Assembly (NCBI RefSeq): GCF_900114455.1
Contig: NZ_FOTC01000001.1
Span: 1,389,058 to 1,453,057 of the forward strand
Length of the DNA stretch: 64,000 nucleotides
Origin: Halogranum rubrum
GTDB taxonomy: Archaea > Halobacteriota > Halobacteria > Halobacteriales > Haloferacaceae
Direction: 5' to 3'
A program made the position numbers and the translations under genes. Numbering within the stretch: the stretch's first letter is position 1; each line of letters begins with the position of its first letter. Shown piece by piece: positions 19,031 through 28,217 of this stretch. The notes below the pieces were generated by a model that ran no database searches, was not told the origin of the DNA, and saw nothing but the letters and a program-made list of their open reading frames with translations.

Positions 19031-19621
19031 ATGTCGGAGCGCAACCTGCCGCCACTGCTGGCGATGGACGACGAACTCGACCGACTCGAACGAAAGGCCG
19101 ACGGCGACATCGGAACCGAAGTCGGCGAGATTCGTGACCGTCTCGACGAGTTCGAGACGCGTGAGACGAGCGACGACCGACAGGGCGACGGGCGAGATTC
19201 GCTGCTCGACGACGTCGACGGCATCCTGCTGCGTCTCAGAGAGCGACTGAGCGGCGAGGCCGACCGACAGGCCGAAGCACTCCAGAACCGCGTCCGGCAG
19301 TTCCGCGAGTCGCGCGCTGGGCAGAGCGACACGCTGTCGCTCGCCGAACCACGCCTCGAACAGGGTGGAACGGCAGTCGACATCGCCGACCGAGACGGAC
19401 AACAGGTCGACGTACGCGCTACGCTGGTCAACGCGGGCGAAGCGAGCGACGGGGTCGTCCGCGTCGCCTTCTACGACGGAGACGGAAGGCCCGTCCGACG
19501 GGTCGACCTCTCGGAACGGACTGTCGACGGCGGGGAGAAGCGAGACGTCGCCGCGACGGTGTCCGTCCCTCCCGAGGCGATGCACTACGACGTCAGCGTC
19601 GTCGACGCCGAGTCGGCCTGA
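19031..19621 (+). CDS. Coiled-coil protein with C-terminal beta domain, unknown
   Basis: 196 residues. The first 110 are highly charged and helical (MDDELDRLERKADGDIGTEV, LLRLRERLSGEADRQAEAL), predicted to be a coiled coil. The last 75 look like a CARDB/Ig-like strand domain (VDVRATLVNAGEASDGVVRV, then VPPEAMHYDVSVVDAE). The ATG at 19031 begins a sensible product; the longer frame starts inside the divergent promoter region. No signal peptide. Similar proteins seem to occur in other haloarchaea but I cannot name a function. Confidence 0.65.
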   Translation: MSERNLPPLLAMDDELDRLERKADGDIGTEVGEIRDRLDEFETRETSDDRQGDGRDSLLDDVDGILLRLRERLSGEADRQAEALQNRVRQFRESRAGQSDTLSLAEPRLEQGGTAVDIADRDGQQVDVRATLVNAGEASDGVVRVAFYDGDGRPVRRVDLSERTVDGGEKRDVAATVSVPPEAMHYDVSVVDAESA

Positions 19622-19670
19622 ACCGCCCGAAAAGAGGGTAGCTGTCGTTCTTTCTGCGCTGTCGGCCGAG

Positions 19671-21113
19671 CTATACCACGGAGCGCGAACTCCGGAGTCC
19701 GAGGAACGCGACGCCGGTCAACGTGAGCGTCAGCACGATAGTGAGCCAGAAACTCGACACCGGGACGACGCCGGCGGCGAGACCGCCGACACCGAGACTC
19801 GACAGCAGTGTGAACACCAAAAAGAGCGGGATGGCGACGCCAACGGCGAACAGCCACGGCGTGCTCAGCGCGTCGGCGACGCTCCCAGCACCCTTCCGGA
19901 ACTCTTCGACGGCATCTGTCCCGAGCACCCATCCGACGAAGAGCAGGAAGGCGATGAGACCCGTCGTCAGAAGCGAGTCGACGAGCGGCCCTGCGACGAA
20001 CCCGAACAGCGCTGGGCGAAGTGCGTTCACTCCGCCGGTCACCGCGACGAGGCCGACCATCGCGCCAACGGCGACGGGCCGCGAGAGTTCGAACTCGTCG
20101 ACGAGGAAGGAGACGGGTATCTCGAGCATCGAGATAGAAGAGGAGAGCGCCGCGAGCGTCACGACGCCGAAGAACGCCGTCGCGATGAGCGTCCCGGCCG
20201 GGAGGCGGGCGAAGGCACCGGCGATGCTGACGAACAGTGCACCGGGACCGCTGCCGCCCGCCTCGCCCGTCACCGAGAACAGCAGCGGGAAGACGACGAG
20301 ACCCGCGAGGACGCCGACGAACGTGTTCAGGATGGCGATAGTCGTCGCGTCGAACGGGAGCGACCGGTCGTCACCGAGATACGACGAGTAGGTGACCATC
20401 GTTCCCGCACCGAGCGAGAGCGTAAACAGCGCCTGCCCGGCGGCGGGTCCGAGGATGTCGAAGAAGTTCGCCTGCAGCGTTTCGAGGTCGAAACTCAGAT
20501 AGAACGCGTAGCCTGCGGCGGCGTTGGGCTGTTGGGAGGCCCAGACGGCGAGGCCGACGAGTAAGAGGAGAATCGCCGGCATCATCACTTTCGTTCCGAT
20601 TTCGATTCCTCGGCGGACGCCCGCGAAGACGATGGCACCCGTCAGTGCGAGAAACGCGACGTGGTAGAGCACCGCGTCGGTGGTGAACGCGAGACTGTCG
20701 TAGTACGGGCCGGGGTCGGTGAAGTACGGTGCCGGACCGGCCGTTCCGAGGGCGACGACGCTCTCGACGAAGTAACGGAGAATCCACCCGCCGACGACGC
20801 TGTAGAAGGAGAGCAAGACGACGCCGGTGAGGACGCTGAACATCCCGACGAGACCCCACGCCTTCGACCCGGAGAGTTCTCGAAGTGCGCCGACCGGGTT
20901 GCGCCCGGAACGACGGCCGATGACGAACTCGCCGAGGATACCGGGGACGCCGACGAGGATGACGATTGCTAGATAGACGAGGAGAAAGGCGCTTCCTCCG
21001 TTCTCTGCTGTGACCCACGGGAACCGCCAGATGTTCCCGAGGCCGACGGCGCTGCCGACGGCCGCGAGGATGAACCCCATCCTCGTCGCCCACGTTTCTC
21101 GTGTCATTGTCAT
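19671..21113 (-). CDS. Sodium-dependent transporter, NSS (SNF) family
   Basis: Sodium-coupled symporter for amino acids or related solutes, 480 residues, about 12 helices. The NSS signature WATRMGFILAAVGSAVGLGN leads into IWRFPWV, the unwound TM1 that binds sodium and substrate. TM6 is represented by AAGQALFTLSLGAGTMVTYSS. The substrate cannot be fixed. It lies 167 bases downstream of a second NSS gene on the same strand. Confidence 0.92.
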   Translation of the reverse strand: MTMTRETWATRMGFILAAVGSAVGLGNIWRFPWVTAENGGSAFLLVYLAIVILVGVPGILGEFVIGRRSGRNPVGALRELSGSKAWGLVGMFSVLTGVVLLSFYSVVGGWILRYFVESVVALGTAGPAPYFTDPGPYYDSLAFTTDAVLYHVAFLALTGAIVFAGVRRGIEIGTKVMMPAILLLLVGLAVWASQQPNAAAGYAFYLSFDLETLQANFFDILGPAAGQALFTLSLGAGTMVTYSSYLGDDRSLPFDATTIAILNTFVGVLAGLVVFPLLFSVTGEAGGSGPGALFVSIAGAFARLPAGTLIATAFFGVVTLAALSSSISMLEIPVSFLVDEFELSRPVAVGAMVGLVAVTGGVNALRPALFGFVAGPLVDSLLTTGLIAFLLFVGWVLGTDAVEEFRKGAGSVADALSTPWLFAVGVAIPLFLVFTLLSSLGVGGLAAGVVPVSSFWLTIVLTLTLTGVAFLGLRSSRSVV

Positions 21114-21280
21114 GCATTGGCCAACAAGGGGTAAAGTGCGTTTCGAGTCGTGAAACAGTCAAAAGACTACAATAACGGTTTTTGAGTGGTGAGACGGCGT
21201 CTCGTCGCTGTGGTTATCGAGAAAAATCGGGGTTCGGTGACGATTCGTAACCTCTCAATTCGAGTATATTTCTGTGCTGT

Positions 21281-22612
21281 TCAGAACGGAGGCACGATGG
21301 CCCCGCCCACGAAGAGCGTCTGGAATCCGAGGATCAGCGTGCCGACGACGCCGGCGATGACGACCGTCCGCGCCGTCCAGAGCCACGTCAGACCGAGTCC
21401 CTCGCCGGCGTTACTGCCCTTCAGCAGTTCGGCGAGCGCCGGGCGGCCGTAGACCCACCCGACGAAGACGAGGATACCGAGGACGGAGAGCGGCAGCAGG
21501 AGTTGGTACGCGAGCGTGTCGAACCAGGTGAGCCAGGCGGTGTCCCACGCCGAGGGGATGCCGAGGGCGAAGATGACGCTGCCGAGGCCGGTAGCGATGA
21601 CGGGGCGACTGTAGGACGTGTTGTCGACGGCCCACGAGACGACCACTTCGAGCAGGCTGATGGCGCTCGAGAGCGCCGCCACGAGCACGACGACGAAGAA
21701 GAAGAATCCGAGGATGTTACCGGCCGGCAGTTCGGCGAACGCGGTTGCGACACTGACGAAGACGGCTCCTGCACCGCTGGTGTTGGGGTCGATACCCTGC
21801 GCGAACAGCAGCGGGAGGACGACGAGGCCGGCGAGCACGCCGACGAACGTGTTGAGGACGACGATAGTGAGACTGTCACTGAACAGGCTCTCGTCGCCGT
21901 CGATGTAGGAGGCGTAGGTAATCATCGCGCCCATCCCGAGCGAGAGCGAGAAGAACGCTTGACCGACGGCGAACGGAACGATTTCGGTGAAGTTAGCGGT
22001 GAGCGCATCGAAGTTCGGCGACAGGAAGTACGCGTATCCCTCGCCCGCTCCAGGGAGCGTGAACGCCCAGACGGCGAGAGCGATGAGGATGACGACGATA
22101 CTCGGCACCATCAGCTTCGTCGCCTTCTCGATACCGTCCTCGATACCGAGCGCGACGATACCGATGACGAGCGCCATGAAGACGGCGTGGAGCACGAGTG
22201 CGTCCATCCCTGCCGACACCTGCCCGAAGTAAGCGGCCGGGTCGCCGAAGTACGCGCCGGTGAGACTCCCGGCGATGTACCGAAGCACCCAGCCACCGAC
22301 GACGCTGTAGTACGAGAGAATCCAGAACCCGGTCGCCAACCCGAGGACGCCGACGATGCGCCAGTTTCGGTAGCCGAGTTTCTCGAAGGCGTCGATGGTG
22401 TTCAGGTTCGCCTTCCGGCCGATGACGAACTCCGCGAGAATCGCGGGGAGTCCGATGCCGAGGACGGCGATGAGGTAGACGACGAGGAACGACGAACCCC
22501 CGAACTGTGCGGTCTTGAACGGGAACTGCCAGATGTTCCCCAATCCGACTGCGCTGCCGACGGCCGCGAGGATGAATCCTGCCCTCGTGGCCCATGTTTC
22601 ACGTTCGCTCAT
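21281..22612 (-). CDS. Sodium-dependent transporter, NSS (SNF) family (second copy)
   Basis: 443-residue paralogue of the gene at 19671, with SERETWATRAGFILAAVGSA and GLGNIWQFPFKTAQFGG in TM1 and VGQAFFSLSLGMGAMITYASY in TM6. TM1 has Gln instead of the Arg in the more usual NIWRFP, next to the substrate site, and the protein is about 35 residues shorter. The ATG at 22612 gives the family N-terminus. The two copies have diverged well beyond a recent duplication, so they probably import different solutes. Confidence 0.9.
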   Translation of the reverse strand: MSERETWATRAGFILAAVGSAVGLGNIWQFPFKTAQFGGSSFLVVYLIAVLGIGLPAILAEFVIGRKANLNTIDAFEKLGYRNWRIVGVLGLATGFWILSYYSVVGGWVLRYIAGSLTGAYFGDPAAYFGQVSAGMDALVLHAVFMALVIGIVALGIEDGIEKATKLMVPSIVVILIALAVWAFTLPGAGEGYAYFLSPNFDALTANFTEIVPFAVGQAFFSLSLGMGAMITYASYIDGDESLFSDSLTIVVLNTFVGVLAGLVVLPLLFAQGIDPNTSGAGAVFVSVATAFAELPAGNILGFFFFVVVLVAALSSAISLLEVVVSWAVDNTSYSRPVIATGLGSVIFALGIPSAWDTAWLTWFDTLAYQLLLPLSVLGILVFVGWVYGRPALAELLKGSNAGEGLGLTWLWTARTVVIAGVVGTLILGFQTLFVGGAIVPPF

Positions 22613-22834
22613 GTGTATGTGCTTCGCAGGTTTACCGATGAGCCGCATAAGCCTCACGACTCGCGTTTCCGTTTCACGCAGTCGAGGTTTCGAATTTACC
22701 ACGAGTTGGCGGTTCGCTATCGACAACTCCAATTCCGTTCTGTCAGATGCCCCTCCGATGGACGAATGTGGAGTGTGTTGTACGTTCACGGTGAACGAAA
22801 GTCGCGTCTAAGCAGACGGACGTCCGCGTCTCGG

Positions 22835-23539
22835 CTACGCCTCACCGTAGACTGGAACGGCCGCGCCACTCGTCACTTCGGCGGCGTCCGAGCAGAGAAA
22901 GAGCATCACGCGGGCAATCTGCTCGGGTTTTACCCACTCGTCTTTCGGCTCCATCATCTCGCGGTTCATCGGCGTGTCGATGACGCTGGGCATGACCGCG
23001 TTCGCACGGACGGTTCCGAGGTTCTCCTCGGCGATGGTCTCGGTGAGCAGTCGGACGCCTGCCTTCGAGGCACGGTACGGGCCGTCGCCTTCGCCGCCTT
23101 CGAGAGAGGAGCGCGCGGAGACGGAGACGATGGCCCCTTCGGTCGCTCGGAGATGCGGGATGCAGTGTTTCGAGGCGAGGAACATCGTCTTGAGGTTCAC
23201 GTCGAACAGGAGGTCGAACGTCTCGACGTCCGTCTCGTCGATAGGTGACCCGCCTTTCCACGTGCCCGCGACGTTCAACAGGCAGTCGAGTCGGCCGTGG
23301 TCGGAGACGACATCGTCGACGACGCGTTCGACGTCAGATTCGTCGGTGAAGTCGCCCTCGTAGAAGTGGATGTCCTCACCCGCGTCCAACTGGGCGTCGT
23401 CGTCACTCGGAGCGACGATGTCTGTCGCGGCGACGGTTGCACCGGCGTCGCGGAAGGCGGTGGCGATGGCGCTCCCGAGTGCACCGCTTGCACCCGTGAC
23501 GAGGACGACACGACCGTCGTAATCAAAGCTCGTTGACAT
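22835..23539 (-). CDS. Short-chain dehydrogenase/reductase
   Basis: Classical SDR, 234 residues. The cofactor loop is VVLVTGASGALGSAIATAF; an acidic residue after the second strand (ATDIVAP) suggests NAD. LLNVAGTW matches the NNAG motif, and the catalytic residues are Ser in SVSARSSL and Tyr/Lys in GPYRASKAGV. PSVIDTPMN is the usual loop after the active site. It starts at the ATG at 23539; the longer frame adds unlike sequence. Substrate unknown, no operon partner. Confidence 0.9.
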   Translation of the reverse strand: MSTSFDYDGRVVLVTGASGALGSAIATAFRDAGATVAATDIVAPSDDDAQLDAGEDIHFYEGDFTDESDVERVVDDVVSDHGRLDCLLNVAGTWKGGSPIDETDVETFDLLFDVNLKTMFLASKHCIPHLRATEGAIVSVSARSSLEGGEGDGPYRASKAGVRLLTETIAEENLGTVRANAVMPSVIDTPMNREMMEPKDEWVKPEQIARVMLFLCSDAAEVTSGAAVPVYGEA

Positions 23540-23657
23540 AGGTGTGTGGACGACTGCCACGAAGATAAGCGCGGGGGCAGATGTAGAGAACACGGAGACG
23601 AGGACGTGGACGTGAGCCATGCGGCGGCCTGCCACGCCGTGGCGGCTTTGAAAGCGC

Positions 23658-23666
23658 TTTTATGGG
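23658..23666 (+). promoter_or_regulatory. Probable promoter of the L7Ae operon
   Basis: CTTTTATGG after GAAAGCG is the best TATA-like element in the 262-base gap before rpl7ae. It implies a leader of about 110 bases, unusually long for a haloarchaeal mRNA, with a Shine-Dalgarno-like GGAGAGGTG (23784-23792). Confidence 0.45.
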
Positions 23667-23801
23667 GTGATGAGTAATTCAGAGGTACAGCCTGCCCGGG
23701 GTTGATGATACTCCTCGTCGTCAGGGAACGACCACTTCCGCTGAGGTTTCTCGGTGGGACGGCGAGGCAGTCGAGCCCGCGAGCAGGAGAGGTGAACAAC
23801 C

Positions 23802-24164
23802 ATGCCAGTCTACGTCAATTTCGAAGTCCCAGCCGACCTTCAGGAACGCGCCGTCGAGGCGCTCGAGGTCGCTCGAGACACAGGTAGTGTAAAGAAAGGA
23901 ACAAACGAGACGACGAAAGCCGTCGAGCGCGGCAACGCCGACCTCGTCTTCATCGCAGAAGACGTCTCGCCGGAAGAGATCGTGATGCACCTTCCCGAGC
24001 TGTGTGAGGAGAAGGGCATCTCGTTCATCTACGTCGAGACCCAGGACGACATCGGTCACGCGTCCGGTCTCGAAGTCGGCAGTGCCGCCGCGGCCATCGT
24101 CGACGCTGGTGAGGCCTCGGAGGACGTCGAGGACATCACCGGTAAGCTCGAGGACCTGCAGTAA
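23802..24164 (+). CDS. rpl7ae: Ribosomal protein eL8 / L7Ae
   Basis: Kink-turn-binding protein of 120 residues; in archaea it serves the ribosome, C/D and H/ACA guide RNPs and RNase P. Signatures are [40 protein letters not shown] and [20 protein letters not shown]. First gene of the L7Ae-S28e-L24e-NDK operon. The long leader could hold a kink-turn for autoregulation, as L7Ae does in other archaea, but I could not identify one by eye. Confidence 0.97.
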   Translation: MPVYVNFEVPADLQERAVEALEVARDTGSVKKGTNETTKAVERGNADLVFIAEDVSPEEIVMHLPELCEEKGISFIYVETQDDIGHASGLEVGSAAAAIVDAGEASEDVEDITGKLEDLQ

Positions 24165-24170
24165 GCATCC

Positions 24171-24395
24171 ATGAGCGCAGAAGAGACCGCCAGCGACTCG
24201 ACGTCCGCCGAGGTCATCGAGGTCGTTGGCAAGACAGGGATGCACGGCGAGGCCATGCAGGTCAAGTGCCGCATCCGCGAGGGCTCGAACCAGGGCCGCA
24301 TCATCACGCGGAACGTGCTCGGTCCCGTGCGCGAGGGCGACATCCTCCAGCTGCGCGAGACCCAGCGCGACGCTGACTCCATCGGAGGGCAGTAA
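24171..24395 (+). CDS. rps28e: Ribosomal protein eS28
   Basis: 74-residue archaeal/eukaryotic small-subunit protein near the mRNA exit region. Its core is [40 protein letters not shown] and the C-terminal LRETQRDAD. The gene lies six bases after rpl7ae and three before rpl24e. Confidence 0.97.
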   Translation: MSAEETASDSTSAEVIEVVGKTGMHGEAMQVKCRIREGSNQGRIITRNVLGPVREGDILQLRETQRDADSIGGQ

Positions 24396-24398
24396 CTC

Positions 24399-24590
24399 AT
24401 GCCACAGCACCGTGATTGCGACTACTGCGGCGCAGACATCGAACCCGGCACGGGCACGATGTTCGTCCGCACCGACGGTACCGTCATCCACTTCTGTTCG
24501 TCGAAGTGTGAGAAGAACACCAACCTCGGTCGCGAAGCGCGCGACCTGGAGTGGACCGAAGAAGGCAGCCGTCAGGGAGCTCGCGAATGA
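24399..24590 (+). CDS. rpl24e: Ribosomal protein eL24
   Basis: 63-residue zinc-ribbon protein of the large subunit: [17 protein letters not shown] supplies the first two cysteines and FCSSKCEKN the second pair. [12 protein letters not shown] forms the charged tail. Its stop overlaps the ndk start (ATGA). Confidence 0.97.
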   Translation: MPQHRDCDYCGADIEPGTGTMFVRTDGTVIHFCSSKCEKNTNLGREARDLEWTEEGSRQGARE

Positions 24591-25066
24591 GCCACCACGA
24601 CGAGCGCACCTTCGTGATGGTCAAGCCCGACGGCGTTCAGCGCGGCCTCATCGGCGACATCGTCGCCCGATTCGAGGACCGTGGTCTGAAGATGGTCGGC
24701 GGCAAGTTCATGCAGATCGACGAGGAACTCGCCCACGAGCACTACGGCGAGCACGAGGGCAAGCCGTTCTTCGACGGTCTCGTCGACTTCATCACGTCCG
24801 GTCCCGTCTTCGCGATGGTCTGGGAGGGCGCTGACGCGACCCGTCAGGTCCGCCAGATGATGGGCGAGACGGACCCCGCCGAGTCCGCACCCGGTACCAT
24901 CCGCGGTGACCTCGGTCTCGACCTCGGTCAGAACGTCATCCACGGCTCTGACCACGAGGACGAGGGCGCAAACGAGCGCGAAATCGAGCTGTTCTTCGAC
25001 GAAGACGAACTCGTCGAGTGGGACCAGACGGACGCCGTCTGGGTCTACGAAGACGAAGACCACTAA
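24587..25066 (+). CDS. ndk: Nucleoside diphosphate kinase
   Basis: Exchanges the terminal phosphate among nucleoside triphosphates through a phospho-histidine; 159 residues. The start is [20 protein letters not shown], and His119 in [19 protein letters not shown]-like context ([19 protein letters not shown]) is the active site. The acidic C-terminus is typical of halophilic NDKs. The ATG at 24587 lies in the rpl24e stop and ends the operon. Confidence 0.97.
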   Translation: MSHHDERTFVMVKPDGVQRGLIGDIVARFEDRGLKMVGGKFMQIDEELAHEHYGEHEGKPFFDGLVDFITSGPVFAMVWEGADATRQVRQMMGETDPAESAPGTIRGDLGLDLGQNVIHGSDHEDEGANEREIELFFDEDELVEWDQTDAVWVYEDEDH

Positions 25067-25216
25067 CTCGACGCAACTCGACTCGACCCGGTTTTCTCCG
25101 TTTCTTCGACGCCGCGAGCACTGCGGCCGACCAGCGCATCGGTCGGCGTTACAGCGCTCCTACCGCACAGCAGGTAGAGAATACTTATTCTCATCGACCA
25201 CCATTATTCACGACAT

Positions 25217-25522
25217 ATGTCAGCACACCCATACAACCGACTGAGCGGCATCGTCCGCTCTGTCGTCCAAGCCGGAACTGTCGCACACGTCGTTCTCGAA
25301 GGGTCGGACGGTGACCTGTTCACCACGCAGTTGACGGCCGCCGCCGCCGACAGACTCCGATTGGTTCCCGGTGACGAACTCGAAGCGACGATGCACGTCG
25401 CGGAAGTCGCGGTCAACGGTCGACGCGCCCAACCGGTTGTACGAACCCACACTCCGGCACGAGGGATGCAGGCAGTCGGTGGTCTCGACGACTCGTCCGG
25501 CGACGACGGAACCATCGTCTGA
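25217..25522 (+). CDS. TOBE-domain protein
   Basis: 101 residues, the first 70 forming one TOBE/Mop-like OB fold: NRLSGIVRSVVQAGTVAHVV, then TTQLTAAAADRLRLVPGDEL and EATMHVAEVAVNG. Mop/TOBE domains bind molybdate or form regulatory ends of transport ATPases. No molybdate transporter is next to it. The C-terminus is polar and probably disordered. Starts at the ATG at 25217 (CATATG); the upstream gap from ndk has a T-rich patch at 25091-25105 that may end the operon. Confidence 0.75.
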   Translation: MSAHPYNRLSGIVRSVVQAGTVAHVVLEGSDGDLFTTQLTAAAADRLRLVPGDELEATMHVAEVAVNGRRAQPVVRTHTPARGMQAVGGLDDSSGDDGTIV

Positions 25523-25577
25523 AACGGTTCTACTCGTCCAAACAACCAAGCCACTTCGTCACGTCTCTCTACTGACC

Positions 25578-26984
25578 ATGAGTGACGCTGACACACCACA
25601 CGAATCGGCCGAACACAGTCACCACGACCACGACCACCACGACCACCACGGCCCAGGGTACTCCACACCGCAGGCCGCAATCGAGGAGTCCGAACCCGAA
25701 GAACTCGCGTACGTGATGAGTCTCTACGTCGGCACCGACGTGGAGGCACCGGACTTCGTCTCCGTCGTCGACGTGAACCCCGACTCCGACACCTACTGCG
25801 AAATCGTCGACCGAGTGGAGATGCCGAACCACGGCGACGAACTCCACCACTTCGGTTGGAACGCCTGCTCGTCGTCGTGTCACGTCGAGGGACTCCAACG
25901 ACGCTATCTGCTCGTCCCCGGCGTTCGCTCCTCACGACTCCACGTCATCGACACGAAAGACCGACGAAACCCCGAAATCGTGAAAGTAATCGAACCGGAG
26001 GAGGTGTTCGAACACGACCTCTCGACGCCTCACACCGTCCACTGCGTGCCCGAAGGGAAGATTATCGTCAGTATGCTCGGGAACGCCGACGGCGACCTGC
26101 CCGGCGGGTTCCTCGAACTCGACCACGACTTCAACGTCGTCGGCCGGTGGGACCCGCCGGGCGAAATCGGGATGAACTACGACTACTGGTACCAGCCACG
26201 GCACAACGTGATGGTCTCCTCGGAGTGGGCCGCGCCGAAGACGTTCCTCCCCGGGTTCGACCTCGAAGACGTCGAACAGGGGAAGTACGGGAGACACCTC
26301 AACATCTGGAACTGGGAGACTCACGAAGTGACCCAGACCATCGACCTCGGCGAGGAGGGGATGATTCCGTTGGAGGTGCGGTTCCTCCACAGCCCCGAGG
26401 CGAAACACGCCTACGTCGGGGCCGCGCTCTCCTCGAACGTCTTTCACATCCACGAAGACGGCGACGAGTGGGCCGCAGAGAAGGTCATCGACGTCGAAGC
26501 CCGCGAGCACGACGACTGGGAGATGCCCGTTCCCGGACTCGTCACCGACCTCCTCGTCTCGATGGACGACCGCTATCTGTTCTTCTCGAACTGGCTCCAC
26601 GGCGACGTGCGGATGTACGACATCTCCGACCCGGCGAACCCGCGTCTCGCAGACCAAGTGTGGGCCGGTGGCCACTTCGGTCCACGAACCCCCATCGACG
26701 GCAAGCGCGAGGTGTTCGGCGGGCCGCAGATGATTCAACTCTCACTCGACGGGACGCGCCTCTACTGGACCACCTCGCTCTTTTCGTCGTGGGACAACCA
26801 GTTCTACCCCGACGAGGGCGAACAGGGGTCGGTGATGCTGAAAGCCGACGTGAACCCCCGGAAGGGGACGATGACGCTCGACGAGTCGTTCATGGTCGAC
26901 TTCGGCGACCTGCCGAACGGGCCGGCACGCGGCCACGAGATTCGGTGGCCCGACGGCGACTGCACGAGCGACGTCTGGCTGTGA
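25578..26984 (+). CDS. Methanethiol oxidase / selenium-binding protein (SBP56 family)
   Basis: 468-residue beta-propeller of the SELENBP1/MtoX family; characterised members oxidise methanethiol to formaldehyde, H2S and H2O2 and hold copper. Signatures include GDELHHFGWNACSSSCHVEG (a CSSSC where many members have CSSC), DLSTPHTVHCVPEGKIIVSM, YDYWYQPRHNVMVSSEWA and FHIHEDGDEWAAEKVIDV. A short His-rich N-terminal tail (SHHDHDHHDHHG) precedes the fold and could help bind metal. The ATG at 25578 is the first start yielding the tail plus fold. The stop overlaps the GTG of a 2Fe-2S ferredoxin, implying a dedicated redox partner. Activity inferred. Confidence 0.85.
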   Translation: MSDADTPHESAEHSHHDHDHHDHHGPGYSTPQAAIEESEPEELAYVMSLYVGTDVEAPDFVSVVDVNPDSDTYCEIVDRVEMPNHGDELHHFGWNACSSSCHVEGLQRRYLLVPGVRSSRLHVIDTKDRRNPEIVKVIEPEEVFEHDLSTPHTVHCVPEGKIIVSMLGNADGDLPGGFLELDHDFNVVGRWDPPGEIGMNYDYWYQPRHNVMVSSEWAAPKTFLPGFDLEDVEQGKYGRHLNIWNWETHEVTQTIDLGEEGMIPLEVRFLHSPEAKHAYVGAALSSNVFHIHEDGDEWAAEKVIDVEAREHDDWEMPVPGLVTDLLVSMDDRYLFFSNWLHGDVRMYDISDPANPRLADQVWAGGHFGPRTPIDGKREVFGGPQMIQLSLDGTRLYWTTSLFSSWDNQFYPDEGEQGSVMLKADVNPRKGTMTLDESFMVDFGDLPNGPARGHEIRWPDGDCTSDVWL

Positions 26985-27304
26985 GCGAGCGCTACGAACT
27001 CACGCTGGAGTGGGACGTCGGCCGCGTGGAGACAGTTCGTGCGAAGAGCGACCAAACCGTCGTCGTCGCCGCACTCGACGGCGGTGTGCAGTTACCGGTC
27101 GGCTGTCTGACCGGTGCGTGTGCGACCTGTACGGGAGAACTCCTCTCCGGCGAACTCCACCACCGGCGGCCGCCGCGGTCGCTCAAGCCTCGGCACGTCG
27201 ACGCGGGGTACGTCCTCCTCTGTATCGCCGAACCGCGGTCGGACTGTCGCATCCGCGTCGGGAGCAAGGTGCAGTCCGAACTCGTCGAGAACCCGTGGAA
27301 GTGA
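26981..27304 (+). CDS. Plant-type 2Fe-2S ferredoxin
   Basis: 107 residues with the plant-type cluster motif CLTGACATC (Cx4Cx2C) and a fourth cysteine in YVLLCIAEP. It is read from a GTG that overlaps the stop of the methanethiol-oxidase-like gene (GTGA), so the two are translationally coupled. Most such ferredoxins carry one electron at a time; this one likely serves the neighbouring protein. A methyltransferase follows 48 bases later. Confidence 0.88.
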   Translation: MSERYELTLEWDVGRVETVRAKSDQTVVVAALDGGVQLPVGCLTGACATCTGELLSGELHHRRPPRSLKPRHVDAGYVLLCIAEPRSDCRIRVGSKVQSELVENPWK

Positions 27305-27352
27305 CTGCCAAAGACGGACAAAGTCTTTGACAGCCACCAGTGTGAACTGCGC

Positions 27353-28210
27353 ATGGACGACTTCCTCTCCGCCAACCGCGACCACTGGGACGAACTGGCC
27401 GAACTCCATCCCGGGACGGACTTCTACGACGTCGAGTCCTTCGTCGGCGGCGAGACGTCGCTGATGGACCTCGAACGCGAGGAACTGGCCGACGTCGTCG
27501 GCGACGAGACGAGTCTGCTCCACCTCCAGTGTCACTTCGGGATGGACACGCTCTCGTGGGCACGCGAGGGCGCGACGGTGACCGGCGTCGACTTCTCTCC
27601 GAAGGCAATCGAGACGGCCCGCGAGTTACGCGACGAGGTGGGCATCTCGGAGAGACGAGCGAGGTTCGTCGAGAGCGACGTGTACGAACTGCCCGAGACG
27701 CTCGACGACGAGTTCGACGCTCACGGCGACGGGGCCGTTCGCGACTTCGACGTCGTCTTCACCTCCTACGGTGCGCTCGTCTGGCTGCCGGACCTCGACC
27801 GCTGGGCCGACGTGGTGACACACTTCCTGAAGCCCGGCGGGACGGTCTACCTCGCGGAGATTCACCCGTTCTTCGCCATGAGTGAGGCCGTCGGCGACGA
27901 CGGCTGGATTCAGCTTCCCTACGCGTACGCGAACGACGAACCGATGCCGTACGAGACCGACGAAGGGAGTTACGCCGACGAAGATGCGGACCTCTCGAAA
28001 CAGACCATCTACGAGTGGAACCACGGCGTCGGCGACATCGTGACCGCGCTGGTGGGTGCTGGACTCGACATCAAGTACGTCCACGAGTTCCCGAAGTCCT
28101 GTTACAAGCGGTTCGACGGGATGGTCGAGGGCGACGACGGCTGGTGGCGACTGCCCGACGGGCCGGAGATTCCGATGACGTTGTCGGTGCGGGCGACGAA
28201 ACCCGAGTGA
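27353..28210 (+). CDS. Class I SAM-dependent methyltransferase
   Basis: 285 residues with the SAM fold: LLHLQCHFGMDTLSWAREGA is motif I and VTGVDFSPKAIETARELR motif II. FDVVFTSYGALVWLPDL, LKPGGTVYLAEIHPFF and YEWNHGVGDIVTALVGAGLD fit the UbiE/Methyltransf_11 style used for small molecules. It is downstream of a possible methanethiol oxidase, so thiol methylation is a guess worth testing; nothing in the sequence fixes the acceptor. The ATG at 27353 gives the family N-terminus. Confidence 0.85.
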   Translation: MDDFLSANRDHWDELAELHPGTDFYDVESFVGGETSLMDLEREELADVVGDETSLLHLQCHFGMDTLSWAREGATVTGVDFSPKAIETARELRDEVGISERRARFVESDVYELPETLDDEFDAHGDGAVRDFDVVFTSYGALVWLPDLDRWADVVTHFLKPGGTVYLAEIHPFFAMSEAVGDDGWIQLPYAYANDEPMPYETDEGSYADEDADLSKQTIYEWNHGVGDIVTALVGAGLDIKYVHEFPKSCYKRFDGMVEGDDGWWRLPDGPEIPMTLSVRATKPE

Positions 28211-28217
28211 GACGAAG

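Noticed and set aside
21503-23248. 581-residue open frame on the plus strand
   Set aside because: Antisense to the second NSS transporter and the SDR.
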